NCBI RefSeq assembly: GCF_000482465.1
Contig: NZ_KI519422.1
Span: forward strand, 124,001 to 188,000
DNA from: Runella limosa DSM 17973
GTDB taxonomy: Bacteria; Bacteroidota; Bacteroidia; Cytophagales; Spirosomataceae
Length of the DNA stretch: 64,000 nucleotides
Reading direction: 5' to 3'
The position numbers and the translations under genes were made by a program. Numbering within the stretch: position 1 is the first letter of the stretch; every line of letters starts with the position of its first letter. The notes under the pieces were generated by a model. That model had not been told where the DNA came from, searched no databases, and was given only the letters and a program-made list of their open reading frames with translations. Shown here one piece after another: positions 9,038-17,402 of the stretch.

Positions 9038-9607
9038 TTATTGTTGGTTAAATTCGCCCAGGGCTCTTAGTTCAACTTCTTCACTAACAACTGCCGATGG
9101 CATACCGCCTACGCCAAAATCGGTGCGCTTGATAGTACCTACTGCTTTAAAACCTACTTTGGGTTTTTGAGTACGGCCATCTTTGCCAACTCCTGTCAAT
9201 GTAAGGTCAAGCGAGACAGGTTTTGTTACGCCTTTGATAGTAAGATTTCCGTTCAATTTGTATTTTTTGTCAGCTACTTTTGAGATAGACGTGCTTTTGA
9301 AAGTCAATGTTGGGTGGTTAGCAACATCAAACATATCCGCTCTTTTTAAGTGCGCATCGCGGCCTTCGTTGTCGGTATTGGCAGTGGCTAAATCGGCCGT
9401 CAATTCGAAAGACGCATCGCTAAAATCTTCTTTAGATGAAGTGATTGTGGCATCAAATGTTTTGAAGTTTCCGTCCACTTCCGACATTAAAAGGTGGGTT
9501 ACTGTAAACCCTAACTTTGCGTGAGCTTTGTCAACTTTCCAAGTGTTTTGGGCAAAAGTGGCAAACGATACCAACAAGGCTGAGGCTACTAAAGTGATTC
9601 TTTTCAT
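9038..9607 (-). CDS. YceI-family periplasmic lipid-binding-like protein
   Basis: 189 residues from the ATG at 9607, chosen because it begins a good signal peptide (MKRITLVASALLVSFATFAQ); the frame is open a further 25 codons upstream but that extension is not signal-like. The mature protein shows the YceI pattern: TWKVDKAHAKLGFTVTHLLM, FDVANHPTLTFKSTSI, GNLTIKGVTKPVSLDLTLT and VGFKAVGTIKRTDFGVG. YceI proteins are lipocalin-like barrels that bind isoprenoid lipids; the ligand here is unknown. It is a single gene, convergent with the MBL hydrolase. Confidence 0.95.
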   Translation of the reverse strand: MKRITLVASALLVSFATFAQNTWKVDKAHAKLGFTVTHLLMSEVDGNFKTFDATITSSKEDFSDASFELTADLATANTDNEGRDAHLKRADMFDVANHPTLTFKSTSISKVADKKYKLNGNLTIKGVTKPVSLDLTLTGVGKDGRTQKPKVGFKAVGTIKRTDFGVGGMPSAVVSEEVELRALGEFNQQ

Positions 9608-9939
9608 TGTGATTGAAATTGATTTGTGAGTCGAAACGAATTTTTGGTTCGAGGCAAAACAAGAAGAAAGAATTGACATCAAAGGCTAGATTTCGACGGT
9701 TATCCGAAAATTATCGGCTGTTCGGTTAGCGGGGCGGCAAGTCGGAGATGTAGAAAATTTGGGATAAATGGTCGATTGAAAAAGAAAGAGAGTAGAAAAC
9801 TTAGCACAGCGAAAAGGGTAACTAAAAATAGTCGCTTATTTTTCGGACTTTTAGCCGTAATTTTACTTTTCAATTCACACGCAATCTGTGTTCCTCCTTT
9901 TAATTAGATGATAAGTGTTACGCACTTTACCCTGCTCTG
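9608..9939. other. Divergent intergenic region of 332 bp
   Basis: It separates the yceI-like gene (-) from the LytS-type kinase (+) and must contain both promoters. I see only a weak candidate -7 box, TAATTTTA at 9858-9865, for the kinase. No RNA gene, convincing hairpin or additional ORF was found. Confidence 0.5.
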
Positions 9940-10983
9940 ATGCAACCGTTCATTAAACGCTACCGAATCTTACTGCTACACCTTTCATTTTGGTGCGTTT
10001 ATTTTTCATTTTTCTTTTACCAAATTCGTTTTCCGATTCGGGGGCAAGAAGTGACCTTTTGGGATGCCTTTAAAAACACCTCGTTTGAAGTGTTGTTTAT
10101 GATGTTGGTGGTGTATCTCAATTACTTCTTTTTCTTATCCCGTTATCTCAAGCACAAAAGCCTGCTTCGGTATATCTTGGAGTTTTCGGTGCCGTTTGCG
10201 GTGCTGGTGCGGGCTTTTATTTTGTTAAAACGCCATTTAATCGACGGTAATACCCACAAAATCTGCTATTTCTACGAGGATAAGTTTACGGTAAACGTCG
10301 TACTGACAACGCTCTTTATCGTGATTTTTGTCGGAATGCTCAAATTTGCAGAAGGCTGGCTTGAACTCGAAGCCAAAAAGAAAGAAATTGAAAATGAGAA
10401 GCTTACGTCTGAGCTTCGGTTTTTGAAGGCACAGATAAACCCGCATTTTTTGTTTAATACCCTCAACAACCTCTATTATTTGGCCTTTACCAATTCTCCC
10501 AATACGACCGAAGTAATTGCGAAATTGTCGCAGATGATGCGTTACATGATTTACGACTCCAACCACGCCAAAGTGCCGTTGGTTAAAGAGATTGAGTACA
10601 TGGAAAACTACATTAGTCTCGAAAAACTACGCCTCAACGAGCCGATTCCAATTCTTTTTGAGGTCAAAGGCAACATTGATGGCGTGCTGATTGCGCCGTT
10701 GATTCTGATTAGTTTTTTGGAAAATGCGTTCAAACACGGCGTGAGCAACAACTTTTCGGGGTCGTGGATTAAAGCTGATTTGGTGATAGAAGGTATGGCG
10801 TGTGTCTATACGGTGGCCAATAGCAAATTGCCTATCAATGCGACTCACTCCGACGAATCGTCGGGAATAGGGCTACAAAATGTAAAACGGCGTTTGGAAT
10901 TAAGTTATCCCGATAACTTTGAATTAGAGGTCGAAGACACTACCGAGGAGTACTGTGTACGCCTAAAACTGAACTTAGTATGA
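9940..10983 (+). CDS. LytS/YehU-type sensor histidine kinase
   Basis: 347 residues. Four hydrophobic segments lie in the first about 140 residues (for example ILLLHLSFWCVYFSFFFY and TVNVVLTTLFIVIFVGMLKF), then a short coiled coil (LEAKKKEIENEKLTSEL) and the His_kinase domain with phospho-acceptor His169 in NPHFLFNTLNNLYYL. The ATP-binding part has the N-box LISFLENAFKHG and the glycine motif SSGIGLQNVKRRL. No extracytoplasmic sensor domain is present, so the signal may be sensed in the membrane. Its stop overlaps the start of the next gene by 4 nt (ATGA), and that gene encodes the cognate LytTR regulator. Confidence 0.95.
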   Translation: MQPFIKRYRILLLHLSFWCVYFSFFFYQIRFPIRGQEVTFWDAFKNTSFEVLFMMLVVYLNYFFFLSRYLKHKSLLRYILEFSVPFAVLVRAFILLKRHLIDGNTHKICYFYEDKFTVNVVLTTLFIVIFVGMLKFAEGWLELEAKKKEIENEKLTSELRFLKAQINPHFLFNTLNNLYYLAFTNSPNTTEVIAKLSQMMRYMIYDSNHAKVPLVKEIEYMENYISLEKLRLNEPIPILFEVKGNIDGVLIAPLILISFLENAFKHGVSNNFSGSWIKADLVIEGMACVYTVANSKLPINATHSDESSGIGLQNVKRRLELSYPDNFELEVEDTTEEYCVRLKLNLV

Positions 10984-11720
10984 CCCTTACCTGCGTGGTG
11001 GTAGAAGATGAGCCTTTGGCGCGAAACCTCCTGGAACAATACATCCTAAAATTGCCTCATTTGAAGCTTGTAAAGTCATTTTCAAATCCGTTGGCAGCGT
11101 TTGATTTTTTGCGGACAAATACGGTTGATGTCTTGTTCTCAGACATTCAAATGCCTGAAATTACGGGGATTTCGTTGTTGAAAATTCTTCCCAAAAAACC
11201 ACTCGTCATTCTGACAACGGCTTATTCGGAATATGCGCTTGAAGGCTACGAACTGGATGTGGTCGATTATCTTTTGAAGCCAATTACGCTAGAGCGTTTT
11301 TTGAAGGCGGTCGAAAAAGTAACGCAGCGGCTAGGTGCTTCGGTTTCACAAATGCCTGCGACGCTGCCCGAAACTACGCCAACGGCTGTTGAAACCCCTA
11401 TTTTACCCTCAATTTTTGTCAAAGACGGAACCAAGCTGGTGAAGATTCGCCTGTGCGATGTGCTGTACATCGAGGGGCTCAAAGATTACGTCGCGATTTA
11501 TACCAAAGAAAAGAAAATCGTTACGCTTCAAACCCTCAAATCGCTCGAAGTACAGCTCAGTGCGCATCAGTTTATTCGGGTACACCACTCGTACATTGTC
11601 TCTTTTGACGCCATCGAGGCGATTGACAAAGAGAAAATCCAGATTGGTAAAAATTGGATTCCAATCAGTGATACGTACCGTAAAAGCTTCAAAGAATTTC
11701 TGGACAAACACCAATCTTAG
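10980..11720 (+). CDS. LytTR-family response regulator
   Basis: 246 residues. The N-terminal receiver (about 1-120) has acidic residues in VVEDEP, phospho-acceptor Asp55 in [13 protein letters not shown] and Lys in [11 protein letters not shown] Pro/Thr-rich linker (about 124-140) leads to a LytTR DNA-binding domain ([20 protein letters not shown] to the end). It overlaps the upstream kinase by 4 nt, making a canonical two-component pair. Its 3' end overlaps the convergent hisF gene by 4 nt, with no terminator visible between them. Targets are not evident. Confidence 0.95.
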   Translation: MTLTCVVVEDEPLARNLLEQYILKLPHLKLVKSFSNPLAAFDFLRTNTVDVLFSDIQMPEITGISLLKILPKKPLVILTTAYSEYALEGYELDVVDYLLKPITLERFLKAVEKVTQRLGASVSQMPATLPETTPTAVETPILPSIFVKDGTKLVKIRLCDVLYIEGLKDYVAIYTKEKKIVTLQTLKSLEVQLSAHQFIRVHHSYIVSFDAIEAIDKEKIQIGKNWIPISDTYRKSFKEFLDKHQS

Positions 11721-12538
11721 CGCGACATCCGCATCGGTACGCCACGCTCGTGGAGGTACTGTTTCAAGGCAGGAATTTCGATTTCTTTAAAGTGAAAAAT
11801 ACTCGCTGCGAGCCCAGCGTCGGCATAACCTTCCGTAAAAACATCGTAAAAATGCTCCATGGTGCCCGCTCCTCCCGACGCAATAACGGGAATATTGGCA
11901 TTTTTGGAAATAGCCGCCGTCAGCTCTAAGGCAAATCCAGCTTTGGTACCATCGGTATCCATGGAGGTAAGCAAAATTTCCCCCGCTCCCCGTTCTTCCA
12001 CTTCTTTGGCCCATTCGAGCGTGAGAAGCTCAGTGGGTTTGCGCCCGCCGTGGGTGTGGACTAACCCCACCCCTAGCCCCTCCCCTCTAAGGGAGGGGGA
12101 AATAGAGTCCCTCCCTACAGGGGAGGGATTTAGGGAGGGGTTTCTTGTATCAATCGCCACCACAATACACTGACTCCCAAACTCCAACGCAAGTTCATTG
12201 ATTAAGCCAGGGTTGCGGACGGCGGCGGAGTTGATAGAAACTTTGTCGGCACCCGCATTGAGTAAGGCCGATACGTCGGCTTTGGACGAAATTCCGCCCC
12301 CTACTGTAAATGGAATATTGATGGTATGTGCCACGCGGCGAACCAGCTCAATGAGCGTTCCGCGTCCTTCTACCGTGGCCGTAATATCGAGGAAAACCAA
12401 TTCGTCGGCGCCTTGTTCGGCATAAACGGCGGCCAATTCAACGGCGTCACCTGCGTCACGAAGATTAACAAAGTTGACTCCCTTTACGGTACGTCCATCT
12501 TTGACGTCGAGGCAGGGAATGATGCGTTTGGTAAGCAT
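11717..12538 (-). CDS. hisF: Imidazole glycerol phosphate synthase cyclase subunit with in-frame repeat insertion
   Basis: 273 residues, about 20 longer than the usual 250-255. HisF converts PRFAR and HisH-derived ammonia to IGP and AICAR in histidine biosynthesis. Both catalytic aspartates are present: Asp11 in [13 protein letters not shown] and Asp130 in CIVVAIDT. Phosphate-binding loops VGGGIS and [11 protein letters not shown] are intact. Immediately after Asp130-Thr131 the protein has a foreign stretch rich in Pro, Ser and Gly (about residues 132-160), encoded by a C/T-rich double-hairpin repeat of intergenic type at 12061-12146, before the normal [11 protein letters not shown] resumes. 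The frame is kept, so the enzyme may still work. No other his biosynthesis gene adjoins it; a HisJ-type phosphatase lies 3 kb away. Confidence 0.95.
   Translation of the reverse strand: MLTKRIIPCLDVKDGRTVKGVNFVNLRDAGDAVELAAVYAEQGADELVFLDITATVEGRGTLIELVRRVAHTINIPFTVGGGISSKADVSALLNAGADKVSINSAAVRNPGLINELALEFGSQCIVVAIDTRNPSLNPSPVGRDSISPSLRGEGLGVGLVHTHGGRKPTELLTLEWAKEVEERGAGEILLTSMDTDGTKAGFALELTAAISKNANIPVIASGGAGTMEHFYDVFTEGYADAGLAASIFHFKEIEIPALKQYLHERGVPMRMSR
12061..12146. repeat. C/T-rich palindromic repeat inserted in frame in hisF
   Basis: The segment contains two hairpin-forming blocks, CCCCTCCCCTCTAAGGGAGG (12077-12096) and CCCTCCCTACAGGGGAGGG (12109-12127), bracketed by an outer pair of C-rich and G-rich ends. 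It has the look of an interspersed intergenic palindromic element, and its base composition differs sharply from the surrounding gene. It is read as residues of about 132-160 in HisF without a stop or frameshift. Confidence 0.75.
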
Positions 12539-12553
12539 ATTTGCTTTTTTGAA

Positions 12554-13012
12554 TTAATATTTCGTAAAGTTAACTTTTTCCATCATGCGCTCAGGGCGGG
12601 CGAGGCTCGTAAAGCCGTATTGCTCGTACAAACCGTGGGCATCGGCTGTTGCCAACGTCCAGCGTCGGAAGCCTTGTAGTTCAGGAATTTGATTAAAAAT
12701 GCAATCCATCAGCCACTTAGAAAGCCCTTGGCCGCGATAGTCTGCCAAAATGAATACATCGCCCAAATACCCATACGTAGCAAAATCGGTAATGACGCGG
12801 GCAAAACCGATTTGGGTTTGGTGGTGATAGACCCCAAAAGTAAATGAGTTCTGAATGGAGCGCTCGATGATGTCGAGTGGAATGTTTTCAGCCCAGTACG
12901 ACTGGGTGGACAAAAAAGGAAGAATCACCGAAGTATCAAGCTTTGATTTGTCCGTTGAAATCAAAAAATCTTCTTTTTGAAATTCATAAACGAGGGTGTC
13001 GAGCAGCGCCAT
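12554..13012 (-). CDS. GNAT-family N-acetyltransferase
   Basis: 152 residues. The acetyl-CoA binding motif appears as VFILADYRGQGLSKWLMDCI, with RGQGLS as the pyrophosphate loop. The preceding strands (HHQTQIGFARVITDF) and the C-terminal GLYEQYGFTSL complete a compact GNAT fold. Substrate is unknown. Its stop lies 15 nt before the hisF start, on the same strand, so the two are probably cotranscribed. Confidence 0.9.
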   Translation of the reverse strand: MALLDTLVYEFQKEDFLISTDKSKLDTSVILPFLSTQSYWAENIPLDIIERSIQNSFTFGVYHHQTQIGFARVITDFATYGYLGDVFILADYRGQGLSKWLMDCIFNQIPELQGFRRWTLATADAHGLYEQYGFTSLARPERMMEKVNFTKY

Positions 13013-13090
13013 GGCGTATGGAGGGTCATTGAGGCTGCAAATAACCGAAAAAATGACGGTTTTTGTGCGGTTTTGCTGGAGTAAGGTACC

Positions 13091-13765
13091 TTAATTCGCT
13101 TTTATTTGGCCAAAATTTTGAACAAACCGTCCAAAAGGAGCGCGACATTCCTGGTAGGGATTTTTAGAAAGTCGGGCGGCACATCCCAAATGGGTGTACG
13201 TAGAGTCGAGCACATTATGACGGTGCGAAGGCGAATTCATCCATTCATCGACGGCATACTGGGCAAAATCGAGGTAGTTAAATACGTTCAGCAAATGCTT
13301 ATTGTCACAGTTGAAATACTCAAAACTTCCGTCGCGCTTTCGGCGGCAACAATACTCGGGCGGGCTATCAATCAATTGGTACTGACCAATGTTTTCGGCC
13401 ATTCGGCGATAATCACGTGTGAAGGTTTCAACCCGCTGAGAGAGCTTGGCAAAAGAAGGACTGTAGAGGTGGACATGGTTGTAAAATCCCATTTGAATCA
13501 TGTCGGAGGCAAATTGCTGAGCCGCTTGCTGCAATCCTGTGGCGTGCTGAAGCGGAGGGAGACCGTGCTTACGACGGGCGATGTTGGTAGTATGAAATAT
13601 AGCGGCATCGAGCAAGGCGTAGTTGGGATGCTTGGCATTAACAACCTGATTGGCTTCGGGGAGTTTTAAAAAATCATCGGAAGACAACGCATAGTAATTG
13701 ACCGACCCTGTCTGGAAGCTAACCAACAAACCAAAAAGAAATAAAAAGTAAATGGCTCGATTCAT
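13091..13765 (-). CDS. Secreted CAP-domain (SCP/PR-1) protein
   Basis: 224 residues with a hydrophobic N-terminal signal (MNRAIYFLFLFGLLVSFQTG). The CAP domain spans about 50-220: HTTNIARRKHGLPPLQHATG, NHVHLYSP, RMAENIGQYQ and the signature WMNSPSHRHNVLDSTYTHLG, so the His and Glu cavity residues are present. Four or more Cys in the second half could form disulfides. Bacterial CAP proteins are exported and of largely unknown function. A small hairpin lies upstream at 13800-13820 and the gene is divergent from gltX. Confidence 0.9.
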   Translation of the reverse strand: MNRAIYFLFLFGLLVSFQTGSVNYYALSSDDFLKLPEANQVVNAKHPNYALLDAAIFHTTNIARRKHGLPPLQHATGLQQAAQQFASDMIQMGFYNHVHLYSPSFAKLSQRVETFTRDYRRMAENIGQYQLIDSPPEYCCRRKRDGSFEYFNCDNKHLLNVFNYLDFAQYAVDEWMNSPSHRHNVLDSTYTHLGCAARLSKNPYQECRAPFGRFVQNFGQIKAN

Positions 13766-13854
13766 GGTAGCTGTCAGAAGTAGTTCGATACTGAAAATAA
13801 CAACTTCTTTACGAAGTTGTCAAGTAGTGCCCGCAAGAAATGGGGTTTTTGTGG

Positions 13855-13862
13855 TAACTTTG
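13855..13862 (+). promoter_or_regulatory. Candidate -7 box for gltX
   Basis: TAACTTTG followed by CGGCC matches TAnnTTTG and lies 88 nt upstream of the gltX ATG. No TTTG was found at the ideal -33 distance. The upstream hairpin ACAACTTC/GAAGTTGT (13800-13820) lies near the -33 position. Confidence 0.5.
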
Positions 13863-13950
13863 CGGCCTCAAAAGAGTTAGCTGTTGTTTGTAATGGATAC
13901 ATATCATTGTCAGAACAGCAACGATTAACGGATAACCATTAACGACTAAC

Positions 13951-15459
13951 ATGTCAGTAAGAGTTCGCTTTGCACCTAGTCCTACGGGGCCGCTTCACAT
14001 TGGAGGGGTTCGTACGGCATTGTATAATTATTTGTTTGCCCGTAAAAATGGAGGAAAAATGCTCCTTCGTATTGAGGATACCGACCAAAATCGGTACGTA
14101 CCTGGGGCGGAAGACTATATTTTGGAGGCGTTGAAATGGGTAGGGATTGAGATTGACGAAGGACAAGGTGTCGGTGGGCCACACGCGCCTTATCGCCAAT
14201 CGGAACGTAAAGAAATGTACCGCCAGTACGCCGAACAGTTGATTAACTCGGGAAAAGCGTACTATGCGTTTGATACGGCCGAAGAAATTGAGGCCATGCG
14301 GAAGCGTTTGGAAGAAGCAGGGGCCGATGCCGCTCAGTACAACGCCATCACGCGTTTGCAAATGACCAACTCGCTGACGTTGTCGGCCGAAGAAGTGGCC
14401 AGTCGGATAGCCAATGGCGACCCGTACGTGGTGCGTATTAAAATTGACCCCAAACAAGACATTCGTTTCAAAGACATCATTCGCGAGTGGGTGGTTGTTC
14501 ACGCATCTACGCTTGATGATAAAGTATTGTTGAAGTCGGACGGAATGCCAACCTATCACTTGGCCAACATTGTGGACGACCATTTGATGGGCATTACGCA
14601 CGTGATTCGCGGAGAAGAATGGTTGCCGTCGGCACCGTTGCACGTGTTGTTGTACCAATATTTTGGCTGGACAGCCCCGCAGTTTGCGCACTTGCCGTTG
14701 TTGCTAAAACCCGAAGGAAACGGTAAACTTTCAAAACGTGACGCTGATTTGGGTGGCTTCCCGATTTTCCCATTGCAGTGGACAGACCCTAGCACGGGTA
14801 CGGTGGCACGCGGTTTCCGTGAAGATGGGTATTTGAAAGATGCGGTGGTGAACTTTTTGGCGTTTTTGGGCTGGAACCCAGGCACTGAGCAAGAAATGTT
14901 TACCATGGACGAATTGATTCAAGCGTTTTCGTTGGAGCGTATTCATAAAGCAGGAGCGCGTTTCGATATTACCAAAGCAAAATGGTTTAATCAGCAATAT
15001 ATCAAGCAACTGAGTGACGAAGAGTTGGCAAAGAGCTTGCAGTTAGGAGACACTACAAAGTCGCTCGACCTGTTGAAAATCGTCCATTTGATGAAAGACC
15101 GCGTGACGTTCCCCCAAGAAATTTTGAGTGAAGCGTCTTTCTTATTTGAAATGCCTACGGAATACGAAGAAGCCGTAGTAGCCAGCAAATGGAATGCCGA
15201 TGCGATTAAGGCGATTGCGGCTTATGTAGAAGATTTGAACGTGTATGAAGGGGAGTTTTTGGCAGATACAGCCAAGGCAATCTGGGCTGCTGCGGCAGAA
15301 CGAGTAGGTGTGAAAATGGGGAAAGTGATGCAGGCACTTCGCTTGGCTGCTACTGGCGCAGGTCACGGCCCTGATTTGATGCTTGCCATGGAGATTTTAG
15401 GCAAAGAAGAAGTCATTGCTCGTTTGGAGAAGGCATTGGCGATATTACCAAAACCTTAA
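13951..15459 (+). CDS. gltX: Glutamate--tRNA ligase
   Basis: 502 residues, a discriminating-length class I aminoacyl-tRNA synthetase that charges tRNA-Glu. The HIGH signature is PSPTGPLHIGGVRTALYNYL near residues 8-27 and the KMSKS equivalent is KLSKRDADLGG near 259. The anticodon-binding helical domain follows to the C-terminus (LRLAATGAGHGPDLMLAMEI). The ATG at 13951 is preceded by the candidate promoter at 13855. The next gene starts 1 nt after the stop. Confidence 0.98.
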   Translation: MSVRVRFAPSPTGPLHIGGVRTALYNYLFARKNGGKMLLRIEDTDQNRYVPGAEDYILEALKWVGIEIDEGQGVGGPHAPYRQSERKEMYRQYAEQLINSGKAYYAFDTAEEIEAMRKRLEEAGADAAQYNAITRLQMTNSLTLSAEEVASRIANGDPYVVRIKIDPKQDIRFKDIIREWVVVHASTLDDKVLLKSDGMPTYHLANIVDDHLMGITHVIRGEEWLPSAPLHVLLYQYFGWTAPQFAHLPLLLKPEGNGKLSKRDADLGGFPIFPLQWTDPSTGTVARGFREDGYLKDAVVNFLAFLGWNPGTEQEMFTMDELIQAFSLERIHKAGARFDITKAKWFNQQYIKQLSDEELAKSLQLGDTTKSLDLLKIVHLMKDRVTFPQEILSEASFLFEMPTEYEEAVVASKWNADAIKAIAAYVEDLNVYEGEFLADTAKAIWAAAAERVGVKMGKVMQALRLAATGAGHGPDLMLAMEILGKEEVIARLEKALAILPKP

Positions 15460-15460
15460 T

Positions 15461-16288
15461 ATGCTCACAAATTACCACAGCCACAGCCACTATTGTGATG
15501 GCAAAGGCTCGTTAGAAGAACAAGTACAAGGCGCGATAGCTCAAGGGCTTCGCGCCTTTGGATTTTCATCCCATTGTCCCGTTTCGTTTGCAAACCAATG
15601 GAGCATGAAAGCCGAGCGTCTTGCGGATTACCTTAGGGAAACCGCGACTCTCAAAGAAAAATACAAAGGTCAAATTGAGTTGTACATTGGCTTAGAAGTA
15701 GATTTTCTGCCCAATCAACTCGGGCCGAGCGACTTTCTGATGCTCGATTACTGCGTTGGTTCGGTGCATTATGTAGAACTCAATCAGTTTGGCCAGCCGT
15801 GGGAAATCGACGGTAGTTCGGTAGAGTTTTTGGCGTGTTTGGATACCCTTTATGATGGGAATATTCAGGTTGCTTTAGAAAAATACTACGGAATCATTCG
15901 GAAAATGGTCGAAACCGATGCACCACCCATTGTGGGGCATTTGGACAAAATTAAAATGCACAACGAAGCGCGTCCACTTTTTGAGGAGTCGGAAGAATGG
16001 TACGTGGCGCTGGTAGAAGATACGCTCCAAACCATAAAAAAAGCGGGTTGCATTGTCGAAATCAATACCCGAGGCAATTACAAACGGGGGCTTGAGCTGT
16101 ATCCTTCTCCGTGGATTATTGCCCGAATGAATGAGTTACACATCCCCATTTGTATCAATTCCGATAGCCATCGTCCCGAAGAAATTACGGCTTCATTCCC
16201 GCTGGCTTTTGAGGCGGCGCGGGCGGCAGGATATACGCACCAACGGGTTTTGTTAGAAGGAAAATGGCAAGATGTGGAGTTGAATTAA
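15461..16288 (+). CDS. PHP-family histidinol-phosphatase (HisJ-like)
   Basis: 275 residues from the ATG at 15461, one nt after the gltX stop; a longer frame beginning inside gltX is rejected because the family N-terminus is MLTNYHSHSHYCDGKGS. That motif supplies the first metal ligands; others are EVDFL, VGHLDKIKM, EINTRG and the C-terminal INSDSHRPEEI. HisJ-type PHP enzymes dephosphorylate histidinol phosphate, the penultimate step of histidine synthesis. Coupling to gltX rather than to his genes is unusual but the fold assignment is firm; the exact substrate is inferred. Confidence 0.9.
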   Translation: MLTNYHSHSHYCDGKGSLEEQVQGAIAQGLRAFGFSSHCPVSFANQWSMKAERLADYLRETATLKEKYKGQIELYIGLEVDFLPNQLGPSDFLMLDYCVGSVHYVELNQFGQPWEIDGSSVEFLACLDTLYDGNIQVALEKYYGIIRKMVETDAPPIVGHLDKIKMHNEARPLFEESEEWYVALVEDTLQTIKKAGCIVEINTRGNYKRGLELYPSPWIIARMNELHIPICINSDSHRPEEITASFPLAFEAARAAGYTHQRVLLEGKWQDVELN

Positions 16289-16348
16289 AATAATTGACGA
16301 GATTAGCGTCAGTATTATTTTCCTAAACTTCATTCATTCCAAAAACCG

Positions 16349-17326
16349 ATGGCAAAAGCACCTTTTATTGATTCGCTCTCGCTACCAGCAGTGGCAGCAC
16401 CTATGTTTCTTATCTCTGGCCCTCAGCTAGTTATCGAATGCTGTAAAAATGGTATTGTGGGTACGTTTCCTGCCCTTAACCAACGTACTACCGAGGGTTT
16501 TGAAGAATGGGTGGTTCAAATTAAGGAAGAATTGGCTCGTTTTGAACAAGAAACGGGCAAAAAAGCGGCTCCTTTTGGGGTAAACCTGATTGTACACCAT
16601 TCGAATCCGCGCGTACAAGCCGACTTGATGGTGTGTATCAAACACAAAGTACCGTTGATTATCACGTCGTTGGGCGCGGTGTCGATGCTCGTGGACGCTG
16701 TGCATAGTTACGGAGGATTGGTGTTTCACGATGTTATCAAAAAACGCCACGCCGAAAAAGCGGCCGAAGCAGGAGTAGATGGCTTGATTTTGGTAGCGGC
16801 AGGAGCGGGTGGCCACGCGGGAACGATTAACCCGATGTCGTTGGTGGCAGAAGTGCGTAGCTTTTTTGACAAAACTATTTTGCTTTCAGGTTGCATCAGT
16901 ACGGGGCGCGACATTGCGTCGGCCTTGCAAATGGGGGCAGATTTGGCTTACATGGGTACTCGTTTTATCAACACTACCGAAAGCATGGCCGACGAAGCGT
17001 ACCGCCAGATGATTATCGACAGCGGTGCCAGTGACATTGTTTATACGGCGGCGGTATCAGGCGTTAATGCCAATTTTTTACGACCAAGTCTCGAAGCCAT
17101 GGGTATTACCGAAGAGCTTTGGGGGAAATCGAAAAAAATAGATTTTGGCGAAGAACTCGACGCCGCCAAGGCTGAAGCCAAAGCGTGGAAAACGATTTGG
17201 TCGGCAGGGCAAGGCGTGACGACCATCAAAGATAATTTGCCAACAGCTGAATTGATAGCCCGTCTAAAAGCTGAATTTATAGCGGCTCTTCAGCAGCAAG
17301 CCAAGGTGCTGGCCAAATACAGTTAA
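16349..17326 (+). CDS. NAD(P)H-dependent flavin oxidoreductase (nitronate monooxygenase-like)
   Basis: 325 residues, TIM-barrel FMN protein. Family motifs are LPAVAAPMFLISGPQLVIEC at the N-terminus, GVDGLILVAAGAGGHAGTIN with the FMN-phosphate region, and ALQMGADLAYMGTRFINTTE with the second glycine and Gly-Thr-Arg motif. It resembles YrpB/NMO class enzymes that oxidise alkyl nitronates or act as generic flavoproteins. It lacks a signal peptide. It lies 60 nt downstream of the HisJ-like gene in the same direction and may share its transcript. Confidence 0.9.
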   Translation: MAKAPFIDSLSLPAVAAPMFLISGPQLVIECCKNGIVGTFPALNQRTTEGFEEWVVQIKEELARFEQETGKKAAPFGVNLIVHHSNPRVQADLMVCIKHKVPLIITSLGAVSMLVDAVHSYGGLVFHDVIKKRHAEKAAEAGVDGLILVAAGAGGHAGTINPMSLVAEVRSFFDKTILLSGCISTGRDIASALQMGADLAYMGTRFINTTESMADEAYRQMIIDSGASDIVYTAAVSGVNANFLRPSLEAMGITEELWGKSKKIDFGEELDAAKAEAKAWKTIWSAGQGVTTIKDNLPTAELIARLKAEFIAALQQQAKVLAKYS

Positions 17327-17340
17327 GCACTTACACAAAA

Positions 17341-17381
17341 CCCCACAAGATATTCTAAGCCTTCTTATACATCTTGTGGGG
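17341..17381 (-). terminator. Intrinsic terminator of the PHP-GDPD gene
   Basis: Perfect 11-bp arms CCCCACAAGAT (17341-17351) and ATCTTGTGGGG (17371-17381). On the minus strand the stem is followed by TTTTGTG, so it suits the minus gene; on the plus strand no T-run follows. Confidence 0.75.
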
Positions 17382-17402
17382 TAATCGTTATGTTCCCAAA
17401 AA

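Noticed and set aside
9608-9939. Possible small RNA in the longest gene-free gap
   Set aside because: No terminator-like hairpin or strong promoter pair defines a transcript there.
12061-12146. Sequencing or assembly error in hisF
   Set aside because: The insertion keeps the frame, creates no stop and has well-formed hairpins, so it looks like a real element, though only read data can exclude an artefact.
13954-14691. 245-codon minus-strand ORF within gltX
   Set aside because: gltX is certain and the antisense product has no recognisable domain or signal.
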